The notes under the pieces: model-generated | Seen by the model: the letters and a program-made list of their open reading frames with translations, nothing else | Databases searched by the model: none | Told to the model about the DNA's origin: nothing | Assembly: GCA_017937095.1 (NCBI GenBank) | Contig: JAGBEG010000019.1 | Span: 1 to 51,261 of the forward strand | DNA from: Roseburia sp. | GTDB taxonomy: Bacteria > Bacillota > Clostridia > Lachnospirales > Lachnospiraceae | Direction: 5' to 3' | Length of the DNA stretch: 51,261 nt | Program-made: the position numbers and the translations under genes | Shown here: in pieces, positions 18,295 through 26,132 of the stretch | How the letters are laid out: each line of letters starts with the position of its first letter | Numbering within the stretch: position 1 is the stretch's first letter

Positions 18295-19068
18295 TTACTT
18301 CCCCATATTCATATCTTCCACAAACGCCGCGCTTTTGGCGGTCAGCTCCACCCACGCCGGGCGGAATCCGCTTTTTATTGCATTTCGCACCGATTTGATG
18401 TTCGACCACGCCGCACAGTAAAACGGTACTTTCCCGCGTGCCAGTATTTCCATTGCAAGCCGGCTTGTCAGAGCCGACGCGATTCCTTTCCGTCTGTACT
18501 CTGTACGCACGTCAATTCCGATCTGCCACATCGTATCGCAATCTGCGGAACAAGCCGCCAATCCAATCAGCTTATCGCCATCGTAAGCGCCGACTCCAAG
18601 CACATCAAGCTCCCTGCGTTTTTCACAGAGCGCATTTCCCCATGTATCGGTGTACAGGTCTGCAAAATCCGGCTGTGTCAGTACTCTTGTCTCATACGCG
18701 CAGGAAAGCGCGCGAAGCCTGTCCAAATCCGGCAGAAAGTATTCCGCCATAAAGCAGACGCGCGAGCCCCGCTTCTGTAATTCGTCATTTAAGATATGCA
18801 GATTCGGCGTCTCAAAACAACGCTCCGCAGGATAACGGTCTATGTATGCGCGCACCATTTCCTTCCTATCGCCGCGCACAGACGCCACAATATTGCCGCC
18901 GTAAGACACAAGCTGACAGTCAAACGGCAGCGTTAAGTATCTCCGCGCCCGCGTGTCCTCCTTCGACTCCACAATGACATTTCTTTCCTGCAAAAAATCC
19001 TCCGGCGCACAGCTACAATCATAAGCCGACTGCTGTAATGCAATCTGATAGACTTCCTGATTTGTCAT
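18295..19068 (-). CDS. GNAT family N-acetyltransferase
   Basis: 257 residues. The GNAT fold occupies the C-terminal half: MWQIGIDVRTEYRRKGIAS contains the acetyl-CoA pyrophosphate-binding R-x-x-G-x-A motif, and SNIKSVRNAIKSGFRPAW is the usual final helix-strand. The N-terminal 120 residues are a family-specific extension. The same two-part architecture recurs in the frameshifted gene at 22907-23451 (LLWQIGVNVTVEGQGKGVG), so the two are paralogs. Acceptor substrate unknown. AAGGGG precedes the ATG. Confidence 0.85.
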   Translation of the reverse strand: MTNQEVYQIALQQSAYDCSCAPEDFLQERNVIVESKEDTRARRYLTLPFDCQLVSYGGNIVASVRGDRKEMVRAYIDRYPAERCFETPNLHILNDELQKRGSRVCFMAEYFLPDLDRLRALSCAYETRVLTQPDFADLYTDTWGNALCEKRRELDVLGVGAYDGDKLIGLAACSADCDTMWQIGIDVRTEYRRKGIASALTSRLAMEILARGKVPFYCAAWSNIKSVRNAIKSGFRPAWVELTAKSAAFVEDMNMGK

Positions 19069-19120
19069 GATATCCCCTTCTTCTTTTCCATACTTTCTGC
19101 TTTCTCTATGTCCCTATTGA

Positions 19121-19669
19121 CTATAGCCTTTTTACCATAAAGTGGTCGGCAGCATAAGTGCCATCCTTATATTTCACGCTATTGGGAAGCGTTCCGTAGA
19201 TTTCAAATCCAAGGCTCTCATACAGCCGGATTGCCGTCTCATTCCCGCTTACGACCTCAAGCTCCGCCTGCTCGTAGCCAAGCTCCTTCGCAACGCGAAG
19301 TACCTCCTTAAGCATTGCCTTTCCGATTCCAAGACCGCAGTATTTCTGATACAATGCGATTGCAACCGTACAGCGATGCGCGTAGCGCCTGTAATCCCCC
19401 ATAGACATGAGCGAACAGTTGCCGACATGCTCCCCGTCAATCGTTCCGATCAGCATTAGTTCCCTCGTATCTTCCAGCTTACTCCTAAGAAAATCCTCTT
19501 CCCGTTCCAGTGTAATTGAGATTTCCTCCGGCTCGCGCATAAGGTATGGCGTCTCCCCCGCTGTCTGCTTTAAATAATGCATCAGCGCCTCCGCGTCTGA
19601 CAGTTCTGCATTTCGCAGAATACAGGTTCTGCCGTCTTTGCATATAATTTCCTTTTCTTCAAATCTCAT
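19121..19669 (-). CDS. GNAT family N-acetyltransferase
   Basis: 182 residues from the ATG at 19669, which has AGGAGG 6 bases upstream; an alternative start nine codons earlier has none. The coenzyme A loop is YQKYCGLGIGKAML (G-L-G-I-G) with the conserved EVVSGNETAIRLYESLGFEIYG at the C-terminus. It resembles RimI/PhnO-like small-molecule or protein N-acetyltransferases. Acceptor unknown. Confidence 0.87.
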   Translation of the reverse strand: MRFEEKEIICKDGRTCILRNAELSDAEALMHYLKQTAGETPYLMREPEEISITLEREEDFLRSKLEDTRELMLIGTIDGEHVGNCSLMSMGDYRRYAHRCTVAIALYQKYCGLGIGKAMLKEVLRVAKELGYEQAELEVVSGNETAIRLYESLGFEIYGTLPNSVKYKDGTYAADHFMVKRL

Positions 19670-19749
19670 GTTGTTCCTCCTGTGGGGTTGGTGCACTCTA
19701 TGTATTCTTAGCCTTTGTGTTTTCCTTAAAATTAATCAGACAGAAAAAC

Positions 19750-19778
19750 TTTACAACTGACAATAGCCATGTTAAAAT
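19750..19778 (+). promoter_or_regulatory. Promoter of the putative antitoxin RNA
   Basis: TTTACA (19750-19755), a 17-base spacer and TAAAAT (19773-19778) point into the toxin gene from its 3' side. Expected start of transcription is near 19785. Confidence 0.65.
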
Positions 19779-19784
19779 CAAGAA

Positions 19785-19876
19785 AAAGGAGCAATCGCCC
19801 ACATGGTGGGTTAGCCTCCCAAGTATGGCAAATGCCTACCTAGCACCGGCAAAGTACAAGGGTAGGCATTTTTATT
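19785..19876 (+). ncRNA. Putative type I antitoxin RNA
   Basis: A plus-strand RNA of about 90 bases is predicted from the promoter at 19750-19778 to a strong terminator with stem 19830-19840/19861-19871 (11 bp, 20-base loop) and a T-rich tail. It is convergent with the toxin gene and overlaps its stop codon and 3' region, as in TxpA/RatA-type pairs. Bases 19805-19820 (GGTGGGTTAGCCTCCC) match, in inverted orientation, a leader element of the toxin mRNA at 20043-20060. Its CCTCCC is complementary to the toxin's ribosome binding site. Expression and function are inferred; no antitoxin family was recognised. Confidence 0.6.
19830..19871. terminator. Shared terminator hairpin of toxin and antitoxin
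   Basis: AAATGCCTACC (19830-19840) pairs with GGTAGGCATTT (19861-19871). The plus strand has a following TTTATTTT. On the minus strand the T run is only TTT, so termination of the toxin mRNA here is less certain. Confidence 0.75.
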
Positions 19877-19964
19877 TTCGCTTATTCTTATCAACATAAG
19901 AAAGCAACGCCACAATCAACATACCAAAGGTTATCATTAAAGATATTGCCTCATATGTAGTCAT
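19872..19964 (-). CDS. Holin-like type I toxin peptide (Hol-Tox type), 30 residues
   Basis: A 30-residue membrane peptide: MTTYEAISLM, then a hydrophobic stretch ITFGMLIVALLSYV, and the basic end DKNKRK. This matches the pattern of the putative holin-like toxin family of Firmicutes, which begin M-x-TYEA-SLMI. The ATG at 19964 has GGGAGG (19973-19978) 8 bases upstream. A longer open frame extends upstream to 20060 but would read through the structured leader; it lacks a ribosome binding site and I reject it. Such peptides depolarise the membrane and are held silent by an antisense RNA; here one is predicted from the opposite strand. Confidence 0.75.
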   Translation of the reverse strand: MTTYEAISLMITFGMLIVALLSYVDKNKRK

Positions 19965-19990
19965 TTGCGCCACCTCCCTTCTTCCAAATT

Positions 19991-20079
19991 TTCCAGAATG
20001 GAATCTATGCCGAATGGCATGACGGCGACTGCCGTCTTGAAAGGTAGGGAGGCTACCCACCGACTCCGGTTTCCCGGAG
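19991..20079 (-). promoter_or_regulatory. Toxin mRNA leader with five consecutive hairpins
   Basis: Between the toxin promoter and its ribosome binding site are five short hairpins nearly end to end: 20064-20079 (CTCCGG stem), 20043-20057 (GGTAG/CTACC stem), 20021-20036 (GACGGC stem), 20007-20020 (ATGCC stem) and 19991-20003 (TTCCA stem). In the mRNA the second presents the loop CCTCC, complementary to the GGAGG of the ribosome binding site at 19973-19978. The leader could thus hide the translation start until it is processed. Confidence 0.65.
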
Positions 20080-20105
20080 CTTGTACACGATTACTCCATG
20101 TAGTT

Positions 20106-20134
20106 ATTATATCGAACTTATGTTCTGTTTTCAA
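20106..20134 (-). promoter_or_regulatory. Toxin promoter with a LexA-like SOS box in the spacer
   Basis: On the minus strand TTGAAA (20129-20134), a 17-base spacer and a perfect TATAAT (20106-20111) form a strong sigma-A promoter. The spacer holds GAACATAAGTTC (20114-20125), a perfect GAAC-N4-GTTC palindrome, the core of the Firmicutes LexA operator. Bound LexA would block the promoter, so DNA damage should induce the toxin. Confidence 0.72.
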
Positions 20135-20195
20135 TTAGTCATATTGACGAATTTCTGAGGCACGAGTTTCAGTTCTTCCCCTCTTGCCAATATCT

Positions 20196-21374
20196 TTACT
20201 CCCATTGTCCCGGCACCCGCAGCCGTTCCATATGTGGAAATTCTTTATCGAACGCCAGGACCTTCTCCGCAGAAAGATGCTCGAATACCTCCGCTTCAAA
20301 AAATCTGCCGCCACGTATCTGCTCAAATGCCCCGTCTTGCAGTTCAATTCCCATAAATGCATCGAAGTTCTTACCGTCCGCCGTTGTGATGCCGAAGTTA
20401 TCACAGGTGACGAACCCATGCTTCGGATAATAGCCCGGTTCACCAAAAATAATGATTCCAGAATATCCGGCTTCCTTCGCAATGAGCATGGATTTCTCCA
20501 AAAGTTGTCCGCCGACGCCTGTTCCCTGATATTCCGGCGCAACACAGAGTGGTCCAAAGGTCAAAATCGGATGCGTCTGCGTCTTGGTTTTTACCTGTGA
20601 TTTCGAATACCAGATACCGCCCACGATTCTGCCGTCCACCTCCGCCACGAGCGAAAGCTCTGGCACAAACGCTGCGTCGCCTCGCAGGCAGTGCAGAAGA
20701 TAGTGTTCGTCACAGCCTTTCTGATGCTTATTCCAGAAGGCGCGCCTTGTCATGGACTCCGCTGCCCGATAATCCTTCTCCTCTTCCAGACGATAGATTG
20801 TCCCACGCACTTCTTCCGACTCAAACATATGCGGATCGGAAATGTCACACTCCATTTTGAACACCTCATATCGCTCACCGTGCTTTTCCAAAGTCGTCAC
20901 CGACTCTGCTATATAGCGGTTCTTGCGCCAAAACCAATAACCGGATTCATTCTTCTGATGGCATATCAGATTTATTTTTGCGTAACCACAATACTGTGCC
21001 GCCCGCATGAATGCGTCGCTGATTCTGCGACCGATTCCATTTCCATGCCTTGATGCATCCACGACGAAAAGCCCGATATATGCAGTCTCTTTCTCCGGAT
21101 AGCCCTCTAGATAATCCAGTAGTGCCACGCATTCTTTGTTTTCATAGATGACCAGAAAATGTTTGTTCTCTGCTGCCACCTGCGGTGGGCGCACCACAAG
21201 AGCTTCCTCGCACTCTGCCATCGTCTGCTCATGCGCCTGCGTATTCTTAAGAAACTCCTCATTTCCCGCAAGCAGGCGGTAAATGTCTGCAAGATGCTCC
21301 CTGCTGCCCTCGCACAAATCATACTCCGGCAGACGCCGTCTTAATTGTTCCAGTATTGCTCTCTCCATATTCAT
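20196..21374 (-). CDS. Two-domain GNAT acetyltransferase
   Basis: About 392 residues with two complete GNAT domains. Domain 1 (to about residue 175) has the coenzyme A loop ASRHGNGIGRRISDAF and a QKNESGYWFWRKNRYIAES end. Domain 2 (about 200-370) has APEYQGTGVGGQLLEKSM and GYSGIIIFGEPGYYPKHGFV, the latter typical of YhbS-like acetyltransferases. It looks like a fusion of two formerly separate enzymes. Three close ATG codons compete (21380, 21374 and codon 5); the one at 21374 has the best distance (7 bases) from AGGAG. The toxin promoter begins about 60 bases beyond its stop. Substrates unknown. Confidence 0.85.
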   Translation of the reverse strand: MNMERAILEQLRRRLPEYDLCEGSREHLADIYRLLAGNEEFLKNTQAHEQTMAECEEALVVRPPQVAAENKHFLVIYENKECVALLDYLEGYPEKETAYIGLFVVDASRHGNGIGRRISDAFMRAAQYCGYAKINLICHQKNESGYWFWRKNRYIAESVTTLEKHGERYEVFKMECDISDPHMFESEEVRGTIYRLEEEKDYRAAESMTRRAFWNKHQKGCDEHYLLHCLRGDAAFVPELSLVAEVDGRIVGGIWYSKSQVKTKTQTHPILTFGPLCVAPEYQGTGVGGQLLEKSMLIAKEAGYSGIIIFGEPGYYPKHGFVTCDNFGITTADGKNFDAFMGIELQDGAFEQIRGGRFFEAEVFEHLSAEKVLAFDKEFPHMERLRVPGQWE

Positions 21375-21617
21375 CCTCATTCTCCTACTTTAATATCCTA
21401 CTGCCTTATTTTTTCTATCTGCTTTTTTGTATATACTTCTATTTTTCGTTATGCAGTCTATCTCCTGCCACCCCGATTTTTGCTATCTCCTCTTCCAGCA
21501 GCCGGAATATCTTCGCGACCAGATGACCGTCGCAGCACAACGTGTACCACATCGCCCGGCTGTTTTCCAATCTTCTGACGGATATCCTTGCGCAGCCCTT
21601 CATCGTTTTCGCCTCCT

Positions 21618-22022
21618 CTAGCGGATGTAGCCCGCCATATGGCGCTCTGTGAGTTTTTTCATTCCAAACGACTGATAGAAATGGTTATCGACGGCATCTT
21701 CCATATCCGTAATCACCAGAAACATCCGCACCTTCTCGTATTTTTCCCAGACAGCGGTAAACAAATGTGTCCCGATTCCCTGCTTCTGGTGCTCCGGTTC
21801 CACAATCAAATCCTGCACGACCAAAATGTGCTCACCATCACCGACACAGCGGACGAATCCGACCAGCTTATCGCCCTCAAACGCGCCCAACAGATACATA
21901 GAGTTGTCAAACGCCCGCATCAGTTTTCCATCATCCTGCAAATAGGCGTTCCATGACTCTTTCCGGTAAATTTCTTTGACTTGCTCAAGTAAAGATGCGT
22001 TAAATTCCCTATATGTAATCAT
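21618..22022 (-). CDS. GNAT family N-acetyltransferase
   Basis: 134 residues from ATG 22022; a TTG three codons upstream is too close to GGGAGG to be preferred. DLIVEPEHQKQGIGTHLF is the coenzyme A-binding segment (Q-x-x-G-I-G) and HFYQSFGMKKL the C-terminal motif. Compact single-domain GNAT of the YhbS/ElaA-like kind. Acceptor unknown. Confidence 0.87.
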   Translation of the reverse strand: MITYREFNASLLEQVKEIYRKESWNAYLQDDGKLMRAFDNSMYLLGAFEGDKLVGFVRCVGDGEHILVVQDLIVEPEHQKQGIGTHLFTAVWEKYEKVRMFLVITDMEDAVDNHFYQSFGMKKLTERHMAGYIR

Positions 22023-22070
22023 TGCTCCCAATACCTCCCTTGCTGACTTCTCGATCTAAGCCGTCACCGC

Positions 22071-22865
22071 TTATTCTCCTAACACCTCACGCATCTGACT
22101 GCGGATTTCTTTCTCATAAGTCCGGCAATACTCATACGCCCACTCCATATAATCCGTAATCGATTCCTGCCGATATTCGCGGTACAGCGTCTCCAGAATC
22201 GGCTCTCCGTCAATTTTCATATCATAAAAACAGCCGTATACACATCCGTTTTCCTTCTTTTCATAATCCCGTTCAAAATAGGGATTTACCGATGCAAGCC
22301 GCGGATCATGCATAATCGGTTCCACCGTCATTTCACTTAAAATCCATGGAAGATGCGGTATCTCGTATTCCACATCATCATCCCCAAAATGACGTTTCCA
22401 AACGTCAAACCACACGAAGTGTATCATCTCATGCAGCGCAAGCCCAAGCGCGCCGCGCTCACTGTTCAGATAAAATACATCAAATGTACGCTCCTTTAAA
22501 TATCTTGGAGCAATCGGATTGAGCGTAATGTTTCCGGTGATATTCTCAAAGCGCGTCCGGCAGTCCATTTCAAATGCGTCGGAGAATGCCTCTACAATCG
22601 GTTCTTTACACTTTTCCCAATGCTGTTGATAAGCCAGCACTTTTTCTTCCAGCATCCCTTTCCCCTGTTCATAAAATACCTGTAGTTTCTCCCCGATATA
22701 ATCTGCCCTCTCTTCGTCAGAAAGAGTCTGCGCAATCTCCATTTTTATCTCCGGGAAAAAGTAATACAGCGGCTCCATCCAATACTCCCCTGCCTCTTCT
22801 GTCTGAAACTGCATAATACTTTTCATACTATAATCAAATCCCGGTTCTCTCCAAATTAATTGCAT
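22071..22865 (-). CDS. Putative zinc metallopeptidase-like protein (HEMIH)
   Basis: 264 residues, no signal peptide, so probably cytoplasmic. The middle holds ALGLALHEMIHF, with an HExxH zinc-binding motif (His145, Glu146, His149), followed some 30 residues later by ILSEMTVEPIM, whose Glu could be the third zinc ligand as in gluzincins. The N-terminal half is a helical, charged region (Gln/Glu rich). I do not recognise a named family, and peptidase activity is inferred from the motif only. GAGGAGG lies before the ATG. The gap downstream of it leads to a GNAT gene. Confidence 0.6.
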   Translation of the reverse strand: MQLIWREPGFDYSMKSIMQFQTEEAGEYWMEPLYYFFPEIKMEIAQTLSDEERADYIGEKLQVFYEQGKGMLEEKVLAYQQHWEKCKEPIVEAFSDAFEMDCRTRFENITGNITLNPIAPRYLKERTFDVFYLNSERGALGLALHEMIHFVWFDVWKRHFGDDDVEYEIPHLPWILSEMTVEPIMHDPRLASVNPYFERDYEKKENGCVYGCFYDMKIDGEPILETLYREYRQESITDYMEWAYEYCRTYEKEIRSQMREVLGE

Positions 22866-22906
22866 AGAAACCTCCTCACTGTTGTTTACCGTCCATTTGC
22901 CAACCG

Positions 22907-23451
22907 CTATGCAGAAAAAATCTCATAGAAAGCCGGTTCAAATCCCGCCCCAAATGCGACTTTTTGCGACTTGATATGGCTTTCGACAGTGGCATAGGTC
23001 GGAATAATGCCTCTTTTCAATACCTCTTCCTTCAAAAGCGCCGTTACATAAGCTCCAACGCCTTTTCCCTGCCCCTCTACGGTAACGTTCACCCCGATCT
23101 GCCACAGCAGATCGCCGTCCCTGGTCACACTTGCCATGCCAAGTATAGTATCGCCATCCACCGCGCACACTGCCAGCATATCGGGTGTTCTCTCGTCAAA
23201 TAAAAGGGCTTCCCAAAACCGGCTGTCTCCCCGGAATATTTCTATGTCGTCCTTTTCATACCATTTCACTTGAAAACGACGTTCTACCGGAGCACTATCT
23301 GCTGCCGGAATATAATGATGATGTGCATCCGCCAATTTCTGTCCGTGCTCGAGTAATTTGTCGTTTAGCGCAATCAGATTTTCCGGTTCTGAAAACCATC
23401 ATAGTCTATTGCAAGCTGCCGTTCCAGCATATTCACATATTTATTACTCAT
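22907..23451 (-). pseudogene. Frameshifted GNAT acetyltransferase
   Basis: The start ATG at 23451 overlaps the stop of the upstream GNAT gene (ATGA). About 19 codons later, near 23393, the frame runs into a stop. In a different frame, SEPENLIALNDKLLEHGQKL continues straight into the open frame that ends at 22907 and contains LLWQIGVNVTVEGQGKGVG, a coenzyme A loop. Gaining one base (or losing two) in the GGTTTTCAG stretch restores a full gene paralogous to the GNAT gene at 18295-19068. It may be a true pseudogene or a sequencing error. Confidence 0.78.
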
Positions 23452-23990
23452 GATTTGTCCCCCTTATTCGCACTCATATTTTCTTCTTTCGTAATAGAAC
23501 AAACCACCAGGTTATTACGCTTCCCTGATACCAGATCAATTCTTCTGTCTCTGAGTTCTCCATCAACCTGAAAACCAAGTTTTTTCAATAAATTTCCGGA
23601 CGCAATATTGTTTACATTGTATTTTGCTTCAATCATATACATATCTCTGGTTACTAAATATTCCTGAAGAATACAGTTTATTGCCTCATGTGCATAACCC
23701 TTATGTTGATACCGTTCACCAATTACATATCCGATTTCCCCAATTCCAAGTTGCATATATGGTATATCAATTGTGATATATCCAATGCAATTTTGACTCA
23801 CTTTCTCAACAATGACCCATGCATTTTTGTTTTCAGCCAAGGCAGATACAAACGATATCATCTGGTCTTCTTCCATTGGATAGCCAAGTATATATTTCCC
23901 AAGGTTTTTGTCCTCTCCCCAACCCTTGAGACAGGAATGCGCATCTTCCATTTCAAAATTGCGTATAAATAATCTCTCTGTTTCTAACAT
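23448..23990 (-). CDS. GNAT acetyltransferase, RimJ/RimL-like
   Basis: 180 residues. MLETERLFIRNFEMEDA is the standard RimJ/RimL-type opening; GEIGYVIGERYQHKGYAHEAI carries the coenzyme A loop (Q-H-K-G-Y-A) and NNIASGNLLKKLGFQVDGELRD the C-terminal motif. This subgroup acetylates protein N-termini or small amines. The gene is AT-rich compared with the proteostasis genes. It overlaps the start of the next, frameshifted GNAT gene by four bases, so the two were translationally coupled. Confidence 0.87.
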   Translation of the reverse strand: MLETERLFIRNFEMEDAHSCLKGWGEDKNLGKYILGYPMEEDQMISFVSALAENKNAWVIVEKVSQNCIGYITIDIPYMQLGIGEIGYVIGERYQHKGYAHEAINCILQEYLVTRDMYMIEAKYNVNNIASGNLLKKLGFQVDGELRDRRIDLVSGKRNNLVVCSITKEENMSANKGDKS

Positions 23991-24081
23991 AAACTCTCTC
24001 CATATGCCCTAATTCGTATATCCATTTAAATGCACAAGGATAAAACTCCTGCTATATGCAATTCCTCTTCTACCATTCCTC

Positions 24082-24189
24082 ATTAATTGCATAGAAACCA
24101 CCTCTCTGTTGTTTACCGTCCATTTGCCAACCGCTATGCAAGCTGCCGTTCCAGCATATTCAAATATTTATTACGCACGTTTTGTCCCC
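24082..24189 (-). pseudogene. Deletion scar of a second copy of the frameshifted GNAT gene
   Basis: Bases 24082-24140 repeat the 3' flank of the gene at 22907 (22855-22913) with only a few differences, and 24138-24164 repeat its first codons (23411-23435). Where the intact copy has about 500 bases of coding sequence between these two blocks, here they are joined directly at a shared GCA. The remnant keeps roughly 18 codons with the start changed to GTG. Confidence 0.78.
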
Positions 24190-24191
24190 TT

Positions 24192-24956
24192 TTACTTTGA
24201 TAATTCCATAATCAGATATGTGGGTGTTTCCAAAAAACTCTCATATCTGCCCGGGAACTCTTTTTTCCAGTTCTCCGGCGGCATCGGCTCATGAACCCCA
24301 CAGATTTTTAAGCCTGCTCTCACTGCTGCATTGACATAATCGCCAAACAGATGATGATAGCTGACGCTCAAATGATTCTCACAAGCGTCATTGTACTCAA
24401 TCCACGGCTGTATATATGCACGAATGCTCTGGTCTAAATACCGCACCTGCCACTCGTCATCCTCCGGGAAAGTCCCGCCGTGCTCCACCGGATACATGGC
24501 AGAATACACCGGATGTATCACCGATAAAATACACCTGCCATCCGACTTTAAACAATCTGCGATCCCCGCGAACATTGTTTCCAGATTCTTAATATAGCGT
24601 GTTGTCGTCGAGGAAAAAATAAAGTCAAATTGTGCATCTGTTTTCTCCCTAATGTCAGCGGCATCCCCGCAAATAAATTCTGCCCTTGACGCCTGCGAAG
24701 CAGCCTTTTTCTTTGCAATCGCAAGCATTTCCTCCGACAAATCAATGCCTACCAGACGTTCCGGTTCAAATGTCTCCAACAGAAACGTAAAAATACCTGT
24801 GCCGCACCCTATATCAAGTACAGACTTCCCTTTTAATTCCGGAAGCAATTCGCAAATACATCTCCATTCAATGTTATAGCTGTAGGAATCCTCTGCCGTG
24901 TTGAACTCCTCGTATGCTGCCGCCATTGTATTCCAGTCTTCTTTGATGCTTTTCAT
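24192..24956 (-). CDS. SAM-dependent class I methyltransferase
   Basis: 254 residues. Motif I is SVLDIGCGTGIFTFLLE (residues about 44-60), motif II the acidic end of VGIDLS, and FICGDAADI gives the adenine-contacting motif. The C-terminal half (YLDQSIRAYIQPWIEYNDACENHLSVSYHH) is like uncharacterised small-molecule methyltransferases. It follows the GNAT scar on the same strand. Methyl acceptor unknown. Confidence 0.87.
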   Translation of the reverse strand: MKSIKEDWNTMAAAYEEFNTAEDSYSYNIEWRCICELLPELKGKSVLDIGCGTGIFTFLLETFEPERLVGIDLSEEMLAIAKKKAASQASRAEFICGDAADIREKTDAQFDFIFSSTTTRYIKNLETMFAGIADCLKSDGRCILSVIHPVYSAMYPVEHGGTFPEDDEWQVRYLDQSIRAYIQPWIEYNDACENHLSVSYHHLFGDYVNAAVRAGLKICGVHEPMPPENWKKEFPGRYESFLETPTYLIMELSK

Positions 24957-24981
24957 CTTTCTGCATTCCTCCTCCTGCTAT

Positions 24982-25677
24982 TTAAAATGCCTCATCCACG
25001 CTTAATTTCTTCATGCTTGCCTTCGCATGCCAAAATTCTCTCTGCTTCCTTATTTTTGATTTTATGTATTGTTCAAAAGCCAGGGGATCATCAATCAGCG
25101 GTAAAATTTCTTCCACTAATTCACGGCGATATTCCACATCATACGCCAAGGGTGCGGCTGCGGTATCGTCCGCCCCGCCTTCTGCATATTCCGTTTCCTT
25201 CAGAAGTGCCGTACAATAATTTTTTGCGCGCAAATCCTTCGCCAGCCCCAATATCATTATTTTGTTATATAATTCATGCGATGCAGACGCGAAACCGTTC
25301 CTATGGAGTATCTGCTTTTTGGCATATTCAATTTCTCTGAATCGGCGGTATTCAGTTACTTTTTCTAATGCTTTGTTCGCCAGACGAACCATGTCTGCGT
25401 AAAACTGTTCCTCATCGCCCGAAAAAGCAACAAAATCATTTTCCCGGTGTCCGAAATCAAAGCTTATGTAATCCTGCATCCGCCACAGATAGTGAATGGA
25501 AACGTTCAGGTATGAACCCTTGTCCCAGTTACTCGGCTGAAATTCAACTACAATTAGGAACCATCCGTTATCATCAATCCACGTTCGTGATGAGCCTTTT
25601 TGAAAAAGTCCGTTCTTCTTTAGAACGCTTCTCGCTGCCTGATTTATGATTTTATTATGATTTATTTCTGTACCCAT
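24982..25677 (-). CDS. DUF4304-like protein of unknown function
   Basis: 231 residues from ATG 25677, which has GAGGA 7 bases upstream; an in-frame start twelve codons earlier lacks one. The stretch SSRTWIDDNGWFLIVVEFQP and SYLNVSIHYLWRM resembles the beta-rich DUF4304 domain. The C-terminal 100 residues are helical and charged. No catalytic motif is evident. It lies 29 bases after the MazG-like gene. Confidence 0.5.
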   Translation of the reverse strand: MGTEINHNKIINQAARSVLKKNGLFQKGSSRTWIDDNGWFLIVVEFQPSNWDKGSYLNVSIHYLWRMQDYISFDFGHRENDFVAFSGDEEQFYADMVRLANKALEKVTEYRRFREIEYAKKQILHRNGFASASHELYNKIMILGLAKDLRAKNYCTALLKETEYAEGGADDTAAAPLAYDVEYRRELVEEILPLIDDPLAFEQYIKSKIRKQREFWHAKASMKKLSVDEAF

Positions 25678-25706
25678 AAATATGTCCTCACAAACAAAAT
25701 TGGAAG

Positions 25707-26033
25707 TTACCAACGCTTCATATTTTTTTCAAATTTTTCAGTATACGCTTGCTTTAATTCATCCGCCGATATTCCATAGCATAACAATATATCGTTATAA
25801 TACATAAGAACATCCGCCAACTCTTCCATAAGGTCTTTTCTTAATTCAATATCCGCAAATGTCTTATGATCTCCGTTTTTCTTAACAATATCAATCACTT
25901 CGCCAATTTCACCAATCATCCAAAGCATTTTATTTTTCCCTGTTTCAGGACAAATTGGTTCCCACTTATCCTTATACTGTTCTTGAAGTTTCTTTTGCAT
26001 TTCCTGCATTTCGTTTATACTAAAATCCGCCAT
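25707..26033 (-). CDS. MazG-like nucleotide pyrophosphohydrolase
   Basis: 108 residues, single domain, the length of the small all-alpha NTP pyrophosphatases. The metal-binding acidic residues appear in two helices: GEIGEVIDIV (Glu42, Glu45) and DLMEELADVLMYYND (Glu70, Glu71, Asp74). Expected to cleave (d)NTPs to the monophosphate and pyrophosphate, a house-cleaning role. AGGGGGAAT precedes the ATG. Confidence 0.8.
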   Translation of the reverse strand: MADFSINEMQEMQKKLQEQYKDKWEPICPETGKNKMLWMIGEIGEVIDIVKKNGDHKTFADIELRKDLMEELADVLMYYNDILLCYGISADELKQAYTEKFEKNMKRW

Positions 26034-26132
26034 AAAATTCCCCCTAATTCAAATTGATGTGGTTGTTTCAATTAGCATTCGATCATAAGAATCAATCACC
26101 GAAAAAAAATGATTACAACATTCCCCATATGC

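Noticed and set aside
19872-20060. 62-residue version of the toxin
   Set aside because: Its N-terminal half is translated from the hairpin leader and has no ribosome binding site; the ATG at 19964 does.
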